Shown here: positions 57,339 to 64,000 of the stretch, piece by piece
Numbering within the stretch: the first letter of the stretch is position 1
How the letters are laid out: every line of letters starts with the position of its first letter
Position numbers and translations under genes: made by a program
Assembly (NCBI GenBank): GCA_030789695.1
Contig: CM061138.1
Span: 17,432,214 to 17,496,213 of the forward strand
Source: Scilla litardierei
Taxonomy: Eukaryota; Streptophyta; Magnoliopsida; Asparagales; Asparagaceae
Direction of reading: 5' to 3'
Length of the DNA stretch: 64,000 nucleotides
The notes under the pieces: model-generated
What the model was told of the DNA's origin: nothing
The model's database searches: none
Seen by the model: the letters and a program-made list of their open reading frames with translations, nothing else

Positions 57339-59132
57339 TGTGATTCGGGTTCAATATTACATATTTAACCCCCCATTTAGCCCTATTTTGTGCTCATGTG
57401 ATGCTATATTTTTCTCTAATTCATACGTATTTTCTACACATTTATTTATTAGAGAAAACACACTATTTGAGCAAAAAACAGCAATTAACGAAGTATTTCT
57501 GCACATTTTATATTTTTCCTAGCTTGGTCTCGATCTCACGATTCCAACGACTATTTATTTGTATTTTTCTGAGATCTGTGCTAATTACTGTGTATTTTTG
57601 AATGCAGAATACAGTTTAAATAGAGAAATACAGCCAAAATACTCTTATACGGACACGTGGCAGCATCTCACGCGTAGGAGATCGATCGGACGTCTGCTGC
57701 ATTGCGGGCGACGTGGTCATTTCGTGACCGCCAGATCCAGATCCGACGGCCCAAGATCGCGGCCTGATTCAAAATCAACTTCAGCTAAAATGCGGTGACG
57801 TGGCTATTTCTCATCCGTTGATCACCAATCCAACGGCTCATTTTAACCCCGCAACTCGCAAGCAGAAGAAGCAACGTGGCATGTTTGACACCGTTGGATT
57901 TCGATCCAACGGTTGCCATTATCCCCAAACGCAGCGGATGCTGAGCGTAGAAGCAGGCGATTTGGATCCGTCCGATCTCAATCCTACGGACGAGATTCAC
58001 CCCGACTCGGATGCTGATTGGATGCGGGCGGGCGCGAAAATTAAGTGACACGCGTCGCGCTGTGGAGCGATCCCGCTAGGATCGATGGCCGTGGATTGAT
58101 CCGCTTTAGATGAGCGGATAGGATTGATTCGGGTGCGGGTTTTTGAACCCGATAGCACAGTAAACCCGCAATGATTTATATTTAAGCGTATTTAGGGTTT
58201 TTTGAGCGTATTCAAGCAGATTGGGGCGTATTTTGGGCGTATTGGAGGCTCTAGAAGCCGTATTCTCCCCCTGAAAAATTCTGTAAAATTCCAGAGGCTT
58301 GTTTTATTATTTTCAGAGAGTTTGAAGTCTTTTCAAGGAGAATTGGTGATATTTTCTTCAACTTCTATCCCGTATTTTGGTGTTTTCTATTGCATTTTGC
58401 TATGAACTTGAAGTATTTTGTTATGAAACTTGTTTATTATTGCACGATGAGTAGCTAGAACTTATTTGTGCATGGTATGGAGTAGTTAGGGGATATTATT
58501 CGTGTTTATTTGGTTGGAATTCCTTGTGCCAAATCGTTTAACGTCGCTAAAATTGTAATCGTTGTTCGTAAATCGACTTTTTTAGATTCCAAAAGAATTA
58601 ATTTAGTTGATGATCGCCCCAAAAGGGTGAGATTTGATCTCCCCAAAAGGGAGTTTCATACCGTAGTTTTGATCTCTCCAAAAGAGAGTTTCATATCGTA
58701 TTATAGCTTTAGCGAAGATCTTTTTGAATATCGTGTTTGAACCCCCAAAAGGGCATCTTCCGATGAATTGCTCCCAAAAGGAGAATTCATTGAGTTATAT
58801 TGGATATTTTTCCCGGTGAATTGCTCTCAAAAAGAGAATTCAGTGTGATATATTCATCAACCAAATTAATACGAATCGTTGATCTTAACGAACCCATACC
58901 ATGTGCAAACTTTTTATAGGCATTTTCATACACGATTTTCTATGTTTATTTTGTTCACGTGTTCACATCACCATCACCGTCACCATTTGTGAAGTGGTTA
59001 GTTTCTTTTCGTAGGATTTCTATTTGATTTGAATTGTGGTTGCAACAGATTTCTTCCCGTGGATTCGACATCTGGACTCCCAGATTTTACTACTTGTACA
59101 GACTCTTGCGCTTGAGAGAGAGCACCTTTTCG
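57339..59132 (+). mobile_element. LTR (Athila-like), second copy, possibly recombinant
   Basis: It starts TGTGATTCGGG right after the polypurine tract and is followed, beyond CCCGTGGATTCGACATC, by Tat-like gag sequence. From 57454 it matches 17432 onward almost base for base; its first 115 bp are absent from copy 1. Internal retrotransposon sequence on both sides is unexpected for a simple 3' LTR. It contains the same palindrome cluster (57712-58123) and CAAAA hairpin array as copy 1. Confidence 0.6.
58585..58841. repeat. Array of seven CAAAA-loop hairpins, copy 2
   Basis: All seven stems and loops of the array at 18563 are preserved. The only differences seen lie outside the stems (for example TTTCATACC here against TTTTATACC in copy 1). 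Confidence 0.8.
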
Positions 59133-60688
59133 GAGCCCACCAATGGAGGCCCGAGGGGAGCTAGCCGGGAGGCGATGGTGCTGGGAGGACCGTAGCCCGC
59201 GACCCGTCGAATCCTCGACTTGAGGAAGGAGCCCCGCCAGGCGACCATCGGGCTACTCCCCGGGGCCGGAGGACCGTCGGCGGCCGAGGCGCGACCGAAG
59301 CCAGACCCCCGAATGGCGGAGAGGGGATGCACCCGATCACCCTACCTATCCGGAGGAGGCCACGCCGCTTGCACGGTGGATTACGTCTGCTCCGAGACCC
59401 GTAAGGTTCAACCCCCCCACTTGGCCACATACAACGGAAGAGGGACCCCCTCACGCACGTGCAGCAGTACCGGGGGGCAATGGAGGCGCAGGATGTGGAT
59501 GAGGCGTTCCTATGCCGGCATTTCTCCCAAAGCCTGAGGGACACCGCGTTGGACTGGTACTTTGGCTTGCCCACGAGATCCGTTGGGAGCTTTGGCGAAC
59601 TGTCCCACAAGTTCTGCCAAGAGTTTCGGGCCGGGCGGACGAAAAGGAAGCCCTTAGACTATCTCAGCGCGATAGTCCAAGGGGAGGTGGAGACAACGGG
59701 CAGATACCTCCGTCGCTTTCAGGATGAGAGACGGGTGGTGGTGACATGTGGCGACGAGGTGCTTATGTTGGCCTTCAAGACAGGGCTGCGGACTCGGAGC
59801 CTCCACAAATCCCTGCTCCGGGATCTGCCGGCCGACTATGAGGCGTTGGTTGCTATGGCGGAGAGGCATGCATTGGCCGAAGAGACTCTCGGCACAAAGG
59901 CCCTATTCCCCCCGGCGAAGCCGCTCCCGGGCGAGCACCGGCCTCACCCTCGGCCGAGGCTGGAAGAGGGGCGCCGAGGTCGCGACCGGTTAACCCAACC
60001 GAGGCACGAACCGGTGTTGCAACGCCCGAAAGACCGCCTCGGCCCGGCACGCGAGTTCGCCCCGGCCCGAGGCGCCACCCGAGCCCTCCCGGGACAGGAA
60101 GGCCCCCTGCGGGCGCACTACACGCGGCTCAACGCCCCGATGATGGAGGTTCTGGCCGCGACAACGAGGGCCGGGTTACTGCCGGAGCCTCCCCGGGAGA
60201 TGAGGTCGGATCCGGCGAAGCGGGATCTCCGGAGGTATTGCCGATATCACCGTGACCACGGTCACGATACCGACCGTTGTTACACTCTTAAGAGAGAGAT
60301 CGAGCGGCTGATCCAGGCGGGCCACTTGGGAAATTTCGTGGCGGACAGGCGGGCAGCAGAAGGAGAGAGAGCCCCCCCGAGGGGCGGGGGCCAGAACCGC
60401 CGGCGGACCGCGATCGGGGGGAGCCACGCCCCCCCGGGGCGATCATGCGAATTGAGATGATAAGTGGGGGGCCGTCCCCAGCGGGGACGTCGCCCGCGAT
60501 CCCTGGGGCCGGTGCCCGGCAGGTGATGGTGGCAGGCGCCGGCCGCCGGCCGAAGCGGAGAAGGACACACCGACCCCCTATCACCTTTACCGAGGAAGAC
60601 CGGCAGGAGGTGGGGGTGCCAGAGCAATGACGCCCTCGTCGTCGAGGCTCGGATCGGGGCGGTTGCCGTCGGGATAGTGGACTCTATT
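59133..60688 (+). pseudogene. Tat-like Ty3/gypsy gag-protease fragment, copy 2
   Basis: The frame is open from about 59462 to 60460 (about 330 residues), including QQYRGAMEAQDVDEAFLCRH, the gag core, an Arg/Pro-rich middle and CRYHRDHGHDTDRCYTLKRE. It lacks the TAG and the G deletion of copy 1. A 1-nt loss near 59445 still separates it from the N-terminal KVQPPHLATYNG segment, and protease sequence breaks off near 60688. It is therefore a relic, though its main Gag frame is intact. Confidence 0.75.
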
Positions 60689-60857
60689 TCTTTGATGCGA
60701 GTTGACTTGCAGGTTAATTCATTGTCTGCATATGACAGTTTTATTAATTTCGAAGAAGATTATCTTTTAAATTTTTTTGACAAACAGTAGGATGACTTTT
60801 GCTTATCAAGGAATATGATTATTGACTTGCACATATTCTTTTGTTTAAAAAGGAAAA

Positions 60858-61082
60858 GGGTTATTTAGTACTGACCCCATGTGTTTTCTCGGAAATTAGT
60901 AGTACCTCCCTATGGTTTCAATAATTAGTAAGACCCCCCTGCCATAGGGGGGTGATACTAATTTTTGAGAAACCCTGGGGGGGTGATACTAATTGTGGAG
61001 GGGGGTCTTACTAATTATTGAAACCATAGGGGGGTACTACTAATTTCTGAGAAAACACAGGGGGTCAGTACTAAATAACCCA
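60858..61082. mobile_element. 225-bp foldback MITE with 9-bp TSD (MULE type)
   Basis: The 9-bp duplication AAAGGAAAA (60849-60857, 61083-61091) is present once in copy 1 near 20828, the empty site. The ends GGGTTATTTAGTACTGACCC and GGGTCAGTACTAAATAACCC are perfect inverted copies, and most of the interior also pairs, so the transcript would form a long hairpin. The 9-bp duplication is typical of Mutator-like elements. Confidence 0.92.
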
Positions 61083-61761
61083 AAGGAAAAATTAGCATGT
61101 TTACATCATTTTTGTGACACCACACGTTAATATTCCACATGGGACATCTACACAAGAAATGGGTTTGTTTTGCATGAAATTAAAAAAATAAAATAAAATT
61201 AAACTGGTAGTTTTTTCCCTCGGAGGAATCATAAAAAAAACTCTGTAGTTAAGCATGCTTTAGTTATAATGGTACTTGCACGGGTGACCGACAAGGAGGT
61301 GTTTGCATAGCACATGCATTTATGCAGAGCTAACACTTGCTGATAGTGTACAAGCAAAATAGCACTGCCATATAGAGTTAATTGTAAGTGCTACAATGAG
61401 CGAATTTCCACTTCATTCATGGATTTGGTGGGGGCGATTGCTTGATTTGGCGAGGATGCGAGGATGCCATACTCCGAACAGATGGGAGTGCATCATTCCC
61501 CAAGTGAAGTCTCCTGCACGTACTACACACCGGTAAGGTGTCGGCTAAATAATATTTACCATGAAGTCATGAACTTCAAAAGTTATCATACGTTGCATTT
61601 TGGGCATGGTAACTGTCTTTTATCTATTTGAAAAGTGTTAAAATGCTTCTTGGTCAACCGCCAGAGGCTGTCAATCTCATTGGAAAAAAGTGCTTTAACT
61701 TCAGTTACTTCAAAATTGTATAGATAATGATGATTATAATTTTCTTGTATACCATGAATTG

Positions 61762-63509
61762 TGATGTGACTTGGATTCTTGGCACACGAGTGTTTTCGTA
61801 AAATGGTGAAATGACAGTATGTAACGTTTCTCTATTTATAGCCTAGAGCCGGCCCTAATGGGAATGTGCTTGATTTGTGAGAAAACCCTTTTAGTTTATT
61901 TCCTAGTTAATTTGTCGTCGGACTTTAGTTGGAGATTTATGCTTTGTTCTCGAATCAAAGCTAGGAGCGCCTCTTCTCGAATTGAGGTATTTATCTTTCT
62001 ATTTTCAGATCAGAAATATAAATAAAAATCTTATTTTTACTCTCTTTCCACCCATAAAAATCCCATCTTTCCTATATCCCATCTTTATTCCACAAAAAGT
62101 CTAGATCACATCAAATTGGCATCAGAGCTCGTCGATCCATGTTGACTACGAGATCCGATCAGTTGGATCGGCAGTTCGCGCAACTTATGAAGGCCATCCA
62201 TCAATCGAATCTCTCCATCAGACAATCGACTCTCTCCCTCCAATAAAACACGGCGGCGTTTGCCCAAGAAATAGTTGAATACATAGATCTAAAGCTAAAG
62301 GGGTCGTCTTTGGGCAAAGAGCTTCATTGCTAAGGTGGTCTGACACCAGATCGGAAGATTTCGAGTATAGATCTACCGGATCCGGAGAAGAAGTCAAAGA
62401 ACACCGTAGATCTGAAGAAGAAGGAGGAAAACGGCGCAGATCTGAAGCTTACAGGCGTCGGCGACTCAAATTTGGTGCCGACGAAGAGCGGCGGAATTCG
62501 GGCGACACCTCTGGGGCTGCAGCATCTCCGGCGAGGTTCCAGGAGGCATTGCCAGCCCGGTGAGCCCCATGTGGTCTTCTGAGACCTCACGACACGAGCG
62601 AGCCACGAAGAGCCTCGGTGAGGATTCGTGAAGTCACCGGCACCGCTGGTGAAATTCTCACCCACGGGTGCGCTCGGAGGATACGAATGCAACGGACAAA
62701 AAATCACCGTCGTCGGATGCCGGAGCCGCCGGAAAAGGCGATCAGCATCGCTGAGCCACCGTCGGCGAGCCATCGTCGGCTCGAGATCGACTCGATCCAG
62801 CCGATCCCAAGCCGCAGCCGCTGGCTTGAGCCGAGCTAACGGCTCCAGTCGGCTCATCTGAGCCATCGGCTCGAGCCGGCTCAGCCGATGAACATTGAAC
62901 CGTGCACAATTTCAATTTCTCTGGATTTTTGGACGAATTTTAGCTGATTTTCTGCGCGGCTTCCAAATTTTGACGTTTCCAGGCCCACTCGGAGTTCAAA
63001 TTCAGAACGGAAAGAGTCATGACGTGGAAGACTCAGCCATGGAGACTTCCCCACTCTTGCAGCAACGTTTCGAGAAAGACGGAACTCGTCGGTGACCTTT
63101 TGATTCAGGAGGAGGCGAGGAGACATGCTCGAACACTCGGAAAAAGCACACTCGTGGATTTCATGCATCACCTTGAGAACAAGGTGGTTTTTCGGGGACG
63201 GAGTTATTATGAGGCTTGGATTCTTGGCCCAGGGGTATTTTCATAAAATGACAGTAGCTTTTATCTATTTATAGCCTAGAGCCAGCCTAATGTGGATATA
63301 TGCCTAATTTGTGAGAAAACCCTTTTAGTTTATTTCCTAGTTAATTTGTCGTAAGGCTTTAGTTGAGGATTTAGGCTTTGTTCTCGAATCAAAGCTAAGA
63401 GAGTGAAATATAAATAAACATCCTATTTTTATTCTCTTTCCACCCACAAAAATCCCACCTTTCCTATAAAAATCCCATCTTTATTCCACAAAAAGTCTAG
63501 ATCGCATCA
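61762..63509 (+). mobile_element. Small non-autonomous LTR retrotransposon, copy 2
   Basis: Same element as 22142-23933, with LTRs 61762-62113 and 63207-63509 and the same AATTG flanks. The 3' LTR lost 44 bp, including the TCTTCTCGAATTGAGG segment. Because the target duplication is shared, this is one old insertion copied by the segmental duplication, not a second insertion. Confidence 0.88.
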
Positions 63510-63826
63510 AATTGTTTTGTATTTTTAGGTAATATTATTTAAAATTTAATGCCAACAATTTACTTCTATGACGTTTCTTCCAAACTGCTGGTATGTGAAT
63601 AAATATGAAATCTCTATATCCTTGCATGTGCATGTGTTCGCAAATGCTACATCGGTGTGGGGGTGAAAAGTTATGAAGCTGGTTACCCGTTGCTTGCATA
63701 GTGTTCTACAAAGGGAGATAGGAACTTATTCTGTACTGCATTCTGACACTATTTGATATCTGCACTTGGAACATTTATACTATTTCTGCTGTAACAAAAA
63801 AAAAACAATCTATTTTTTTACTGTAG

Positions 63827-64000
63827 ATATGTCTTCCACTGCTTTCATTGAGCCATTGCCAGTCCAAAACTTTGTTTACGAGGTTTTGAAAAGAGATGTA
63901 TCTGGAAGACCGTTGTCCGATGTTGACCGTGTGAAGGTTTGTTTCTCCCGTCCCCTCCAAAATGTGTGAAGGCCTGTTTCTCTCCCTACCCCAAACCCAC
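63827..64000 (+). pseudogene. AGO1: Second AGO1-like copy, first visible exon
   Basis: Exon 63827-63936 encodes the same [20 protein letters not shown] segment as 24251-24360, with acceptor TTTACTGTAG and donor AAG|GTTTGT. The rest of the gene lies beyond the window. Like copy 1 it is preceded by the Tat-like gag and small LTR element rather than N-domain exons, so it is N-terminally truncated too. Whether it carries the PIWI stop and frameshift of copy 1 cannot be seen. It is called a pseudogene because of the truncation only. Confidence 0.7.

Larger units (their letters stand above)
57454..64000. repeat. Segmental duplication, copy 2 (runs off the window)
   Basis: Direct repeat of 17432-24424. 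It differs by point substitutions, a 225-bp MITE at 60858, absence of the hAT element found in copy 1 at 21060, and a 44-bp deletion near 63405. It is still matching at the last base of the window. Confidence 0.97.

Noticed and set aside
57346..57456. Independent retrotransposon insertion making copy 2 of the block
   Set aside because: The shared old LTR element with the same target duplication and the AGO exon show a segmental duplication, not separate insertions.

Overview
The window is nuclear DNA of a flowering plant. It has spliced genes with GT-AG introns, an AGO1-type Argonaute, a DYW-class PPR gene, a SET-domain (SDG40-like) gene fragment, and dense plant transposons: Ty1/copia, Ty3/gypsy of Tekay-, Athila- and Tat-like types, MULE, hAT and MITEs. 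The species cannot be named from the sequence. The only gene that looks fully intact is the intronless PPR gene (41695-44223, minus).

Layout. 1-3181: a long LTR on the minus strand, cut by the window edge. 3182-~12384: a Mutator-like element with two convergent genes, a Ulp1-type (C48) protease on plus and a four-exon transposase on minus; most of its introns, and its non-coding DNA generally, are built from one related family of repeats. 12423-12982: the first two exons of an SDG40-like methyltransferase, with no later exons found. 12983-17431: decayed transposon DNA, including a Helitron-like or TIR element, a hAT-type MITE and a foldback MITE. 17432-24424: the first copy of a duplicated block (LTR fragment, Tat-like gag fragment, a 1.8-kb non-autonomous LTR retrotransposon and the first surviving AGO exon). 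24251-36997: an AGO1-like gene that lacks its N-terminal third and carries a stop codon plus a 1-nt insertion in one PIWI exon. Its 8.2-kb intron holds a decayed hAT transposase into which a 2.97-kb solo LTR has inserted. 36998-41694: intergenic. 44568-54786: a Copia element on minus, with a 3.5-kb solo LTR nested in its right LTR. 54787-57338: an unidentified exon-like ORF and an Athila-like 3' end with polypurine tracts. 57339-64000: an LTR followed by the second copy of the duplicated block, running off the window inside a second AGO copy.

How it fits together. The two blocks lie 40,022 bp apart in direct orientation and differ by scattered substitutions. The LTR at 57339 has retrotransposon-internal sequence on both sides. 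That is expected if unequal crossing-over between two LTRs made a ~40-kb tandem duplication containing the AGO gene, the PPR gene and the Copia element. Each copy later gained its own insertion with a clean target-site duplication (a hAT element at 21060, a MULE-type MITE at 60858), and the other copy preserves the empty site. All coding calls come from reading the sequence. No database search was possible.
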